A stretch of DNA of 64,000 nucleotides from Glycomyces algeriensis (lineage in GTDB: Bacteria; Actinomycetota; Actinomycetes; Mycobacteriales; Micromonosporaceae). The DNA lies in contig NZ_JAPZVR010000017.1 of NCBI RefSeq assembly GCF_027622855.1, positions 1-64,000 on the forward strand, written 5' to 3'. Shown in pieces: positions 32,506 through 41,270 of the stretch; position 1 is the stretch's first letter; each line of letters opens with the position of its first letter. The notes below the pieces were generated by a model, which searched no databases, was not told where the DNA came from, and saw only the letters and a program-made list of their open reading frames with translations. Position numbers and translations under genes: made by a program.

Positions 32506-33650
32506 ACGACCTCATCGTCAATCCCGACAAGTCCGTCCCCGGCGCGGGCACCTTCACCGGCGCGAAGGCCCTGCACAGTGCCCAGCTCCTCGCGAACTCC
32601 GAGACCGACCTGGAGAAGGGCCTCAACGGCACGGTCATGGCGCTGGACGTCCTCGGCATGGTCCTCAACCCGCTCATGGGATTCGCCAAAGCCGGCGTCG
32701 GATTCCTCATCGAGCACGTCGGGCCGCTCCGGGACTTCCTCGAAGTGCTGGCCGGCGACCCCACCTCGATCAACGCCACCAAGGACACCTGGAAGAACAT
32801 CGAGGCCGCGCTCGACCAGGCCGCCACCGACCTCATCGGCGACGCGGGCACGGTGGGCGACTGGGTCGGCGACGCCGCCGACGCCTACCGGGACAGGATC
32901 ACCGACTTCGAGGCCGCGATCCGGGCCGGAAGCTCCGCCGCCGGGAGCCTCGCGAAGTACATGGAGGTCATGGGCATCTGGACCGCGGTCACCCGCGCGC
33001 TGGTGCTCGAGCTCATCTGCGAGTTCGTGGCCCGGGCGATCATGTACGCGCTCGCTGCGCTGGCCGCTTCGTGGTTCACCTTCGGCGGGTCGTTCGCGGC
33101 CATGATCTCGGGGGTCATCGCGGACGCGATGGTCCTCATCGCCAAGATCTCGACGCACTTCGCCAAGCTCGGCAACGCCATGTCGAAGCTCGCGGGCCGC
33201 TTCCCCAAGCTCGCCGGGTCGCTCGACGACGCCGGCAAGGCGGTGACGGACTTCGGGATGAAGGGGTACGTGAAGAGCGCCGGCAAGAACCTCTCACAGC
33301 ACAACAAGATGCTCGACCAGCAGGAGGCCGCGATCAGCGCGGGCAAGAACGTCACCGGGCTCGGCGGCAGGATGCCGCACACGCAGGCCGCCAACCAGAA
33401 GACGATCTACGACACGCTGCGGAGCCCGTTCGGCTCCGGCAACCTCCCCGGCACCGGCGTCCTCAAGCCGATCTACAAGGACAAGGTGATCCCCCCGACG
33501 TCCCTCGGCGGGCACTCGGTCACCGGCGGCAGGAGCGTCTCCGAGATCATCGGCGGCTACCCGATGACCGGCATCAAGGGCGGCATGAAGGGCGCCCCCG
33601 CCGCGACGCAGGACCCGCAGCCGCCGCAGGAGGAGCAGCCGCAGCAGTGA
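32502..33650 (+). CDS. WXG/LXG-like putative type VII secretion substrate
   Basis: A 382-aa protein. The helical N-terminal region includes a DWVGDAADAYRDRITDFEAAI segment that matches the WxG...helix pattern of WXG100/PPE-like proteins. Hydrophobic helices follow (ALVLELICEFVARAIMYALAAL and the glycine-rich stretch after it, about residues 165-210). The rest is polar and ends in a Pro/Gln-rich tail (PQPPQEEQPQQ). No toxin domain is recognised. It is coupled to the EspC-like gene. No EccC or other export-machine gene is nearby, so the secretion system would be encoded elsewhere. Confidence 0.7.
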   Translation: MNDLIVNPDKSVPGAGTFTGAKALHSAQLLANSETDLEKGLNGTVMALDVLGMVLNPLMGFAKAGVGFLIEHVGPLRDFLEVLAGDPTSINATKDTWKNIEAALDQAATDLIGDAGTVGDWVGDAADAYRDRITDFEAAIRAGSSAAGSLAKYMEVMGIWTAVTRALVLELICEFVARAIMYALAALAASWFTFGGSFAAMISGVIADAMVLIAKISTHFAKLGNAMSKLAGRFPKLAGSLDDAGKAVTDFGMKGYVKSAGKNLSQHNKMLDQQEAAISAGKNVTGLGGRMPHTQAANQKTIYDTLRSPFGSGNLPGTGVLKPIYKDKVIPPTSLGGHSVTGGRSVSEIIGGYPMTGIKGGMKGAPAATQDPQPPQEEQPQQ

Positions 33651-33695
33651 CGCCCGGTCGAGCGGTGCGGGTCCGGAGCCCCGGTCACGCCCGAA

Positions 33696-34457
33696 TCAGA
33701 CGTTGCGGTCCCAGATCATGCGGAGGCCGTGCAGGGTCAGGTTCGGTTCGTAGTGGGTCACGGTCTCGCACTGCTCGATCACGACGGGTGCGAGGCCGCC
33801 GGTGGCGACGACCGCGGTCGGGGTGGTGCCGAGCTCCTCGGTGATGCGGCGGACGAGACCGTCCACTTGCGCCGCAGTGCCGTAGACCATGCCCGACTGT
33901 AGACACTCCACAGTGTTCTTGCCGATGACGCTGCGGGGCTTCACGAGCGGGATCTTGAGCAGGTTCGCGGCGCGGGAGGCGAGGGCGTCGATCGAGATCT
34001 CGATGCCGGGTGCGAACGCGCCGCCGAGGAAGTCGCCCGTGGCCGAGATGACGTCGATGTTCGTCGAGGTCCCGAAGTCCACGGTGATGCACGGCCCGCC
34101 GTAGAGGTGGAACGCCGCGTGCGTGTTCGCGATCCGGTCCGGGCCGGCCTCGCGCGGGTTGTCGATGCTCAGGCGCACACCGGTCTTGATGCCCGGCGCG
34201 ATCTGCACGAGGTGCGCGTGCGGGTAGTACCGCTGCACCATCTTGGCCACCTCCGCGCCCTGCTGGGGCACAGTGGACGACAGGGCGATCCCGCTCAGGT
34301 CGACGCCGTCGCCGTCGAGGAGCGCCCGGAAGGTGAGCCCCAGCTCGTCGGCGGTCGCGTGCGGGTCCGTGCGGATCCGCCACGAGTGCTTGAGGGTCTC
34401 GCCCTCGAACACGGCGAGCACCGTGTTGGTGTTCCCGATGTCGACGCAGAGCAGCAC
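33696..34457 (-). CDS. coaX: Type III pantothenate kinase
   Basis: A 253-aa CoaX. The N-terminal ATP motif is LLCVDIGNTNTVLAVFEG, the substrate segment is AGPDRIANTHAAF, the active-site region is TVDFGTSTNIDVIS, and GGAFAPGIEIS follows. It phosphorylates pantothenate in the first step of CoA synthesis. It follows nadC in the minus-strand nadBC series, and the pantothenate genes panC/panD lie a few kb upstream, so NAD and CoA synthesis are grouped here. Confidence 0.95.
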   Translation of the reverse strand: MLLCVDIGNTNTVLAVFEGETLKHSWRIRTDPHATADELGLTFRALLDGDGVDLSGIALSSTVPQQGAEVAKMVQRYYPHAHLVQIAPGIKTGVRLSIDNPREAGPDRIANTHAAFHLYGGPCITVDFGTSTNIDVISATGDFLGGAFAPGIEISIDALASRAANLLKIPLVKPRSVIGKNTVECLQSGMVYGTAAQVDGLVRRITEELGTTPTAVVATGGLAPVVIEQCETVTHYEPNLTLHGLRMIWDRNV

Positions 34458-34465
34458 GGTCGTTC

Positions 34466-34500
34466 CCCGATTCCTATACCATATATCCTATACGATTTTC
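34466..34500. other. AT-rich patch between nadC and coaX
   Basis: A tract reading attcctataccatatatcc and continuing tatacgattttctatt, in a genome of about 70% GC. cctatac occurs twice around catatat. It lies between two co-directional genes; the tract could be an internal promoter or a residue of an insertion. Confidence 0.5.
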
Positions 34501-35399
34501 TATTCCTCGAAGTCGAGTCCGATGTCCAGGATCGGCGAGGAGTGGGTGAGCGCGCCGACGGAGATGTAGTCGACGCCGGTGGCGGCGTAGTCGACCACGC
34601 TGTCGAGGCTGATGCGCCCGGTCGCCTCGAGCTCGGCCCGGTCGCCCACGGACTCCACGACCTCGGCGAGCTCCTTGGGGCTCATGTTGTCGCACAGGAG
34701 GAACACGGCCCCGGCCGCGACCGCCTCGAGCGCCTCGTCGAGGGTCTCGACCTCGACCTGGATGTCGATCTCGGGCTCGGCGGAGCGGACGGCGGCGAAG
34801 GCCTCGCTGATCGAGCCGGCGGCCTCCTTGTGGTTGTCCTTGATCATGGCCACGTCGTACAAGCCCATGCGCTTGTTGTCGCCGCCGCCGGCGCGCACCG
34901 CGTACTTCTCCAGGGCGCGCAGGCCGGGCGTGGTCTTGCGGGTGTCGAGGACGGTGGTGTGCCAGTCGGCCAGCACGTCCGCGAAGCGGCGGGTGTGGGT
35001 GGCGACGCCGCACATGCGGCACAGCAGGTTCAGCGCGGTGCGCTCGGCCGCGAGCAGCGAGCGGGTGGGACCGGAGACGCGGGCGAGGACCTGCCCGGCG
35101 CGGATCCGCGCGCCCTCCTTGGCGAGGTACGCGAACTCGACGTCCCCGGGCATGGCGTGGAAGACCGCGTGCGCGATCGGGAGCCCCGCGAGGAGGCCGT
35201 CCGCGCGCGCCGTTACGGCCACAGTGGACTTGTGCTCGGGTCCGAAGATCGACTCGGAGGTGACATCGCGGCGGGCGTGCGAGAGGTCCTCGTCCAGGTA
35301 GTCCTGGACGGCGACGTACACGTCTTCGGGGTCGAGGCGGAGGGCGAGCAGGCGCTCGTCCAGTCCGGCCCCGCCGGGCGCTGCGGCGAATCGGCTCAT
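34500..35399 (-). CDS. nadC: Nicotinate-nucleotide pyrophosphorylase (carboxylating)
   Basis: A 299-aa quinolinate phosphoribosyltransferase. The QPRTase signatures are TRKTTPGLRALEKYAVRAGGG (near residues 152-172) and the Lys of MIKDNHKEAAG; IQVEVETLDEAL and SVGALTHS follow. It converts quinolinate and PRPP to nicotinate mononucleotide. Its start overlaps the stop of nadB by 4 bp. Confidence 0.95.
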   Translation of the reverse strand: MSRFAAAPGGAGLDERLLALRLDPEDVYVAVQDYLDEDLSHARRDVTSESIFGPEHKSTVAVTARADGLLAGLPIAHAVFHAMPGDVEFAYLAKEGARIRAGQVLARVSGPTRSLLAAERTALNLLCRMCGVATHTRRFADVLADWHTTVLDTRKTTPGLRALEKYAVRAGGGDNKRMGLYDVAMIKDNHKEAAGSISEAFAAVRSAEPEIDIQVEVETLDEALEAVAAGAVFLLCDNMSPKELAEVVESVGDRAELEATGRISLDSVVDYAATGVDYISVGALTHSSPILDIGLDFEE

Positions 35400-37051
35400 G
35401 CGATGGGCTCCCAGGTGGTTTCGAGCTCCCCGTCGGCGCTGATGGAGAGACTGAGGTGGCCGAGCCAGTCGGCTTCGGCCTCGGGGTGGTCCTCGCGCCA
35501 GTGGCTGCCTCGGGTCTCACGCCGCCGGTGGGCGGCGGCGGTGACCGCGGTGGCGACGGTGAGGAGGTTGGTGGCCTCCCATGTGGCCGGTCGAGGACGT
35601 CCGGACACATTGTCCCCCAAAGCCGTCAGCGACTCAGCGGTGCCCTCCAGTGACGCCTCGGACCGGAGCACCCCGGCGCCGGCGGTCATCGCCTCCTGGA
35701 TCGGCGCGCGGGAGGTCGTGGAGCAGACGTCGCCCTCGCCCTCGGGCGCCTCGGCTGCGCCGGGGCTCGGCTTGTGCTCGGCGAGGTCGTCCGCGATGCG
35801 CTGCGCGAACACGAGCGCCTCGAGCAGCGAGTTGGAGGCGAGGCGGTTCGCGCCGTGCAGGCCCGTGCAGGCGGCCTCGCCGGCAGCGTAGAGCCCGGGA
35901 ACACTGGTGCGGCCGAACAGGTCCGTGCGCACCCCGCCCGAGGAGTAGTGCGCGGCGGGCGCGACCGGGATCATGTCGACCACCGGATCGATGCCCAGCG
36001 CGCGGCAGGACGACGTGACGGTGGGGAAGCGCGTCTCCAGCATGTCCTTGCCGAGGTGGCGGGCGTCCAGCCACACGTGCGACTGCCCCTCGGCCCGCAT
36101 GCGGGCGGTGGCGGCCTTCGCGACGACGTCGCGCGGGGCGAGCTCGGCGAGCTCGTGCGCGCCGACCATGAACCGGTCGCCCGAGAAGTCGCGCAGGTGG
36201 GCGCCCTCGCCGCGGATCGCCTCGGTGATCAGGGGCTGTCGGTCCCCGCCGATACCCTCGAGGAACAAGGCCGTCGGATGGAACTGGACGAACTCAAGGT
36301 CGGTCACCGTCGCCCCGGCCCTGAGGGCCAGCGCCACGCCGTCGCCGATGGACACCGAGGGGTTGGTGGTGGACTGGAAGATCTGGCCGAGGCCGCCGGT
36401 GGCGAGGACGACCGCGCGGGCCTCGACGCCGCCCACGCCGTGCTCGACGCCTTCGCCGAGGATGTGGAGGCTGACGCCGGCCGTGTGGCCTTTGGCGTCG
36501 GTGAGCAGGTCGAGGACCATGGCGTGTTCGATGATGCGGATCCAGGGGTCGCGGAGGACCGCGGCGTGGAGGGCGCGCTGGATCTCGGCGCCGGTGGCGT
36601 CGCCGCCGGCGTGCACGATGCGGCGGGCGCGGTGGCCGCCTTCGCGGGTGAGCTGGAGTGAGCCGTCGGGGTGCCGGTCGAACTCGGTGCCGAGGTGGAT
36701 GAGGTCGGCGATGCGGGCGGGGCCTTCGGTGACGGTGACGTCGACCGCGGCCGGGTCGCAGAGGCCGACGCCGGCGATCTGGGTGTCGCGGGCGTGCGCT
36801 TCGGGGGTGTCGACCGGGTCGAGGACGGCGGCGACGCCGCCTTGGGCCCAGCGGGTGGAGCCGTCGTCGATGCGGACTTTGGTGACGACGGTGACGTGGA
36901 AGCCGGCCCGGCGCAGGTTGAGGGCGCAGGTGAGGCCGGCGACGCCGGAGCCGATGACGCACACGTCGGTGGTCTCGGTCCAGGTCGGGGCCGCGGCGCG
37001 CAGCCGCCGCGGCAGGCGCGGCAGGTCCGGCAGTGGCACTGAGTGAGGCAT
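35396..37051 (-). CDS. nadB: L-aspartate oxidase
   Basis: A 551-aa flavoprotein. The FAD Rossmann motif is DVCVIGSGVAGLTCALNL near residue 30; the family motifs STRWAQGGVAAVLDP, EFVQFHPTALF and HYSSGGVRTDLFGRTSVPGLYAAGE are present. It oxidises aspartate to iminoaspartate for quinolinate synthesis. The ATG at 37051 (MPHSVPLP) is chosen; GTG 37066 is an alternative. It is coupled to nadC, but nadA is not in this window. Confidence 0.93.
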   Translation of the reverse strand: MPHSVPLPDLPRLPRRLRAAAPTWTETTDVCVIGSGVAGLTCALNLRRAGFHVTVVTKVRIDDGSTRWAQGGVAAVLDPVDTPEAHARDTQIAGVGLCDPAAVDVTVTEGPARIADLIHLGTEFDRHPDGSLQLTREGGHRARRIVHAGGDATGAEIQRALHAAVLRDPWIRIIEHAMVLDLLTDAKGHTAGVSLHILGEGVEHGVGGVEARAVVLATGGLGQIFQSTTNPSVSIGDGVALALRAGATVTDLEFVQFHPTALFLEGIGGDRQPLITEAIRGEGAHLRDFSGDRFMVGAHELAELAPRDVVAKAATARMRAEGQSHVWLDARHLGKDMLETRFPTVTSSCRALGIDPVVDMIPVAPAAHYSSGGVRTDLFGRTSVPGLYAAGEAACTGLHGANRLASNSLLEALVFAQRIADDLAEHKPSPGAAEAPEGEGDVCSTTSRAPIQEAMTAGAGVLRSEASLEGTAESLTALGDNVSGRPRPATWEATNLLTVATAVTAAAHRRRETRGSHWREDHPEAEADWLGHLSLSISADGELETTWEPIA

Positions 37052-37066
37052 GGTCGCGGGTGACAC

Positions 37067-37434
37067 GTGCCGTTGCCCTTCTAGCGGTGGGCGCCCGGTG
37101 GCCCGGGTGCCCGTTCGATGGGTGCGCCGCCGATGGGCACGGCGGTCGGCTCAACTGTGCCCCTGCGGGCACGGTGGGTGCCAAGCGGGTGTGACGTGGG
37201 TCCCGCAAATGGGACGGGCGAGGCGGGAGCACGGCGGATCGCGACGGGTCGGCTCGCGCCGCGGCTGCGCTCGCGCGGCTCGTTTCGGTGGACCGCCGAC
37301 GCGGTTCGGGCGGTGGCGGCGCCGGACTCCGGGCACGCCGCAGGCTCGCCGCGCCGCTGGGAAAGGGCCCCCGGTTGCAACGCTAGCGGGGCGAACCTGA
37401 AGGGGAGCTGAAGCGGGCCGGTCGTCAATGTGCA
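37067..37434. other. GC-rich intergenic region before nadB
   Basis: About 370 bp between nadB and the S10 peptidase terminator. Open frames on both strands are low-complexity and not convincing. It probably contains the nadBC-coaX promoter, but no clear boxes are seen. Confidence 0.5.
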
Positions 37435-37482
37435 CGGCCGGGCCCGGCGTTCGCCGCTTGCGGCGGCATCGGCCGGGCCCGG
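37435..37482 (-). terminator. Large hairpin after the S10 peptidase gene
   Basis: Two copies of the self-complementary core ccgggcccgg (37439-37447 region and 37474-37482) face each other across an inner gccg-cttg-cggc stem. It sits 20 bp beyond the peptidase stop on the minus strand. Confidence 0.6.
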
Positions 37483-37501
37483 ATACGCGTGCATCTTGGT
37501 G

Positions 37502-38986
37502 CTAGCCCCGGTTCGTCGAACGCCGAATGAAGTCGGCGAGGTCGGCGGACTGCTGGACGCGCGACTCCTCGTGGACGTACATCATGTGTCCGGCGGGGTA
37601 GGTCTTCGTCTCGATCCGCTCGCGGTCGGCGAGGGGGATCTCGAGGTGGTCGAGGGTGTACTCGATGGCCTCGATCGGGACGCCGCCGTCGTAGCGGCCC
37701 ATCGCGATGTGGACCTGGAGGAACGGGTTGAGGCGCATGACGTTGCCGAGCTTGCCGATGACGTCGACGGCCTCGCCCTCGAACTCCTTGTACGACCAGG
37801 GGTGCACTGCGCGGGAGAGCCGCTCGTAGACGTGGTCGTTCTCGTATTCGAGTTCGGTGCGCACGTAGTACTGGAGCGCGGCCGAGTAGGGGCCGTCGGT
37901 GCCGACCAGGAACGGGTCGTACGGCATCCGCTCGTGGGTGTAGTGGTCGGCGGGCCCGGTGAAGCGGGTGTCGAGACGGCCGGTGATGAGGCGCTTGTGG
38001 CGCAGCAGTTCGGCGTAGAACCGGGTGTGCTCCAGGCGCAGGTTGGCGCGGTCGACGTAGTCCTCACTGACGCCGGTGAGGGAGGCGATCTTGGCGACGG
38101 CGGCGGCGCGCACCTCAGGCTCGAGGTTCTGGCCCTTGGCGAGGATGCCGCGGAACTCGTCGCCGTAGGCGCGGGCCTCGGCGACGACGTCTTCGAGGGT
38201 GCGGTCGGGGTGGAGGCCGTGGTAGTGGGCGGTGGCCGCGTACGTCGGGAGGAACAGCGGGTCGGGCAGCTCGGAGCGGCTCGCGTGGTAGAGGGTCTCG
38301 GTGTTGAACGCGGGGGCGATGAACATGACGCCGTTGAGCGCCATGCCGAACCGGGACTGGAGGTATTCGGCGATGCCGGCGCCGCGGGTGCCGCCGTAGG
38401 ACTCGCCGATGAGGAACTTCGGGGAGAGCCAGCGGTTGTTGCGGGTGGTCCAGAGCCGGATGAGCTCGCTGATGGACTCGATGTCCTTGGAGAAGCCGTG
38501 GTAGTCCTTGGCCTTCTCGCCTTCGACGGCCCGGGAGTAGCCGGTGGAGACCGGGTCGATGAAGACCAGGTCGGTGTGGCGCAGGAGGGTCTCCTCGTTG
38601 TCGAGGAGGCCGAAGGGCGGCGGGGTGAGGTTCCCGGCGTCGCCGGAGTCGACGCGGCGGGGGCCGAGGAGGCCCATGTGCAGCCAGATCGAGGAGGAGC
38701 CGGGGCCGCCGTTGAACGCGAAGGTGACGGGGCGTTCGGTGACGTCGGCGTCGTCGAGGGTGTACCAGGTGATGGAGACCTCGGCCTTGGGCTTGCGGCC
38801 GTTGAACTTGTCGTCCTCGGTGATCTCCTCGTGGAGGACGATGCGGCCGGTGGTGGCGGTGTAGGCGAGGTCGCCGAGGGTGTGCTGGGTGGTTTTGAGG
38901 TCGTCGGCGGGCAAGGGCTTGTCGGCCTGCTTCGCGTCCTTCTCGGCCCCGTTGTCGGCGGCCTCGGTCTTCGGTTCGTCGGTCAT
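37502..38986 (-). CDS. S10 family serine carboxypeptidase-like protein
   Basis: A 494-aa protein of the S10/alpha-beta hydrolase class. Motifs are FNGGPGSSSIWLHMGLLGP, the nucleophile GESYGGTRG, an Asp in MGRYDGGVP and the His in YPAGHMMYVHEE. There is no signal peptide; the N-terminus is highly charged (EAADNGAEKDAKQADKP), so it is probably cytosolic. ATG 38986 lies 12 bp downstream of the panD stop, so it is co-transcribed with pan genes although no metabolic link is known. The longer frame reaching into panD is not used. Confidence 0.88.
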   Translation of the reverse strand: MTDEPKTEAADNGAEKDAKQADKPLPADDLKTTQHTLGDLAYTATTGRIVLHEEITEDDKFNGRKPKAEVSITWYTLDDADVTERPVTFAFNGGPGSSSIWLHMGLLGPRRVDSGDAGNLTPPPFGLLDNEETLLRHTDLVFIDPVSTGYSRAVEGEKAKDYHGFSKDIESISELIRLWTTRNNRWLSPKFLIGESYGGTRGAGIAEYLQSRFGMALNGVMFIAPAFNTETLYHASRSELPDPLFLPTYAATAHYHGLHPDRTLEDVVAEARAYGDEFRGILAKGQNLEPEVRAAAVAKIASLTGVSEDYVDRANLRLEHTRFYAELLRHKRLITGRLDTRFTGPADHYTHERMPYDPFLVGTDGPYSAALQYYVRTELEYENDHVYERLSRAVHPWSYKEFEGEAVDVIGKLGNVMRLNPFLQVHIAMGRYDGGVPIEAIEYTLDHLEIPLADRERIETKTYPAGHMMYVHEESRVQQSADLADFIRRSTNRG

Positions 38987-38997
38987 GAAAACAGAAC

Positions 38998-39420
38998 TTA
39001 CCGCGCGGCTAGTGGCGACGCCACAGGGTTGCCGGCGGTGCCGGGCGCGGGGTGCGCCTTGTCCGCGTTGACCTCGATGATCTCGTTGCGCTCGTTCACG
39101 TGGACCACGGTGGGCTTGAACGCGCGCGCCTCGGCGTCCTCCATCTGCGCGTAGGAGATGAGGATCACCAGATCGCCCGGTTGGACGAGGCGGGCGGCGG
39201 CGCCGTTGATGCCGATGACGCCGGTGCCGCGCTCGCCGGCGATCGTGTAGGTCTCCAGGCGGGCGCCGTTGGTGATGTCGACGATGGCGACGAGTTCGCC
39301 GTCGAGGATGTCGGCGGCGTCGAGCAGGTCCGCGTCCACGGTGACCGAGCCCACGTAGTGGAGGTCGGCCTGGGTGACGGTGGCGCGGTGGATCTTGGAC
39401 TTGAACATGGTCCGGATCAT
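38998..39420 (-). CDS. panD: Aspartate 1-decarboxylase
   Basis: A 140-aa pyruvoyl enzyme precursor. The self-cleavage site is the Gly-Ser pair in [10 protein letters not shown] (near residues 24-25); [21 protein letters not shown] and [11 protein letters not shown] follow. It makes beta-alanine for pantothenate. Its start overlaps the panC stop by 4 bp. An in-frame ATG at codon 5 (MFKSKIHRA) is an equally plausible start. Confidence 0.95.
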   Translation of the reverse strand: MIRTMFKSKIHRATVTQADLHYVGSVTVDADLLDAADILDGELVAIVDITNGARLETYTIAGERGTGVIGINGAAARLVQPGDLVILISYAQMEDAEARAFKPTVVHVNERNEIIEVNADKAHPAPGTAGNPVASPLAAR

Positions 39421-40244
39421 CGGGCGTCTCCAATAACTACGGGGGCGTTGTCGATCAGGCGGGTCGTGCCCGCCTTAGCGGCGATGAGCAGCCTCGCGGG
39501 TCCCTGTGCGGGGGCCTCACCGAGGTCGGTGGCGCGGACGACGACGTAGTCGACGTCCAGGCCGGGCTCGGCGGACAGGGTCTTCTGCGCCGCGGCGAGC
39601 GGATCGGGCGAGGCCTGCGCCGCCTCGACGGCGCGCGGGATGGCAAGGGCGGCAGCGCGTTCGGCCTCGGAGAGGAACACGTTGCGGCTGGAGCGGGCGA
39701 GCCCGTCGGGCTCGCGGTCGGTCGCGACGGCGACGACGTCGATGCCCATGTCGAGGTCGCGCACCATGCGGCGGACCATCGCGAGCTGCTGGAAGTCCTT
39801 CTCCCCGAACAGGGCCGCGTCGGGCCGGGTGAGGTGGAAGAGCTTCGAGACCACGGTGAGCACGCCGGTGAAGAACCCCGGTCGCGATGCGCCCTCGAGG
39901 ATCTCGCCGTCCGGTCCGGCGTGGACGGTGGTGAGGCCGTCGCGGCCGTCGGGGTACATCTCGTTGACGCTCGGCGCGAACACCAGGTCCACGCCCTCGG
40001 CCCCGCACATGGCGAGGTCGGCCTCGAGCGTGCGCGGGTACGTGTCCAGGTCCTCGTTCGGCCTGAACTGCAACGGGTTCACGAACACCGTCACCACGAC
40101 CGAGTCGGCGACCTCCTTGGCGCGCTTGATGAGCGCCCGGTGGCCGTCGTGGAGCGCCCCCATCGTGGGGACGACGGCGACGCGCCCCGGCAGGGCCGCG
40201 CGGGCCTTTGCCAGGTCCGCCTTGGTGTGGACCGCGACCGTCAC
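39417..40244 (-). CDS. panC: Pantothenate synthetase
   Basis: A 275-aa PanC. The ATP-binding motifs are [19 protein letters not shown] (near residues 24-42) and [18 protein letters not shown]; the KMSKS-like region is [13 protein letters not shown]. It condenses pantoate and beta-alanine. Its start overlaps the DUF2520 stop by 4 bp and its stop overlaps panD, so the three are translationally coupled. Confidence 0.96.
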   Translation of the reverse strand: MTVAVHTKADLAKARAALPGRVAVVPTMGALHDGHRALIKRAKEVADSVVVTVFVNPLQFRPNEDLDTYPRTLEADLAMCGAEGVDLVFAPSVNEMYPDGRDGLTTVHAGPDGEILEGASRPGFFTGVLTVVSKLFHLTRPDAALFGEKDFQQLAMVRRMVRDLDMGIDVVAVATDREPDGLARSSRNVFLSEAERAAALAIPRAVEAAQASPDPLAAAQKTLSAEPGLDVDYVVVRATDLGEAPAQGPARLLIAAKAGTTRLIDNAPVVIGDAR

Positions 40245-41143
40245 GGCGTCTCCTCCTTCTCGGGTTGCGCCAGGACCTCGAGCAGCCCTTCGGCGTCGGC
40301 GCTCTTGAGGCGGCCGGACGCGAGGGCGCGCTCGGCGGTGCGGCGGGCCATCGTCCGGTACACGTCCTCGATCCCCGTGCCCGCCAGCGCGTCCAGGTGG
40401 CGGGCGACGGTGCCGGCGTCGCCGCGTGAGACCGGGCCGGTGAGCCCGGCGTCGCCGTGGCGCAGCGCGTTGTCGAGCGAGGCCGAGACGAGCGGCGAGA
40501 GGAGCCGCTGCGGGTTGGCGACGCCGATGGCGCGCAGCTGCTCGGCGGCGTCGTTCACGAGGGTCTGGAGGTGGTTGGCGGCGTAGACGAGTGCCGCGTG
40601 GTAGCGGGCGCGGTCGGCTTCGTCGACGTGCTCGGGGTCGCCGCCCATCTCGAGGACGAGCGCTTCGCCGACGAACCGGGCCTCGGCCTCACCGGTGATC
40701 GCCCAGGAGATGCCCGCGAGGCGTTCGAGGTCCTCGTCGCGGCCGGTGAAGGTCATGGCAGGGGCGAGTGCGGCGGTGAGCGCGCCGGCGTCGCGGGCGG
40801 ACCGCAGCACGTCGGCGCCGAGGGCGCCTGAGGTGTGGACCCAGATCTGGCCGGGCCTGACGGGCAGGGAGGCCACCAGCGGGGCGATGGCGTCGTCCGG
40901 GACGGCGATGAGCACGAGCTCGGCGGCGGCGGCCACGTCAGGGGCGGGGAGGATCTCGGCGCCGGGGAGGTGGCGGGCGGCGCGGGCGCGGGAGGCGTCG
41001 GATACGGCGGAGGCGGCGACGACCCGGTGGCCGGCGCGGGTGAGGGCCGCTCCGACGACGGAGCCGACCCTGCCTGCGGAGACGACCCCGACGGCGAGCC
41101 GTGAGGCGGGCCGCTGCGGGGCTGCGCTGCGCTGCTGATCCAT
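40241..41143 (-). CDS. Rossmann-fold DUF2520 protein in the pan operon
   Basis: A 300-aa protein. The N-terminal NAD(P)-binding Rossmann motif is VGVVSAGRVGSVVGAAL (near residue 18), followed by LVLIAVPDDAIAPL. The C-terminal helical dimerisation domain (DUF2520) has AALVYAANHLQTLVNDAAEQL. The fold resembles ketopantoate reductase and F420-dependent reductases. Since it leads panC-panD and no panE is seen, it may supply an alternative ketopantoate reductase activity; this is inference. ATG 41143 is the only early start. Confidence 0.87.
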   Translation of the reverse strand: MDQQRSAAPQRPASRLAVGVVSAGRVGSVVGAALTRAGHRVVAASAVSDASRARAARHLPGAEILPAPDVAAAAELVLIAVPDDAIAPLVASLPVRPGQIWVHTSGALGADVLRSARDAGALTAALAPAMTFTGRDEDLERLAGISWAITGEAEARFVGEALVLEMGGDPEHVDEADRARYHAALVYAANHLQTLVNDAAEQLRAIGVANPQRLLSPLVSASLDNALRHGDAGLTGPVSRGDAGTVARHLDALAGTGIEDVYRTMARRTAERALASGRLKSADAEGLLEVLAQPEKEETP

Positions 41144-41270
41144 GATGCTGATCCAGTCCTGGTAGAGGTACCGGTCATTGCTTACGCGTTAATTGTGCTT
41201 CGCAGGAATGCTAACGACAGCCTGGGAGGCTCTGAGTGGCAATTCTCACTCGCCCATTAGGGTCGGGGCC

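Noticed and set aside
37081-37434. Open frames upstream of nadB
   Set aside because: Low-complexity Arg/Pro/Ala products on both strands, with no start signal.
38987-39433. Extension of the S10 peptidase frame into panD
   Set aside because: This part overlaps panD completely in another frame; the peptidase starts at 38986.
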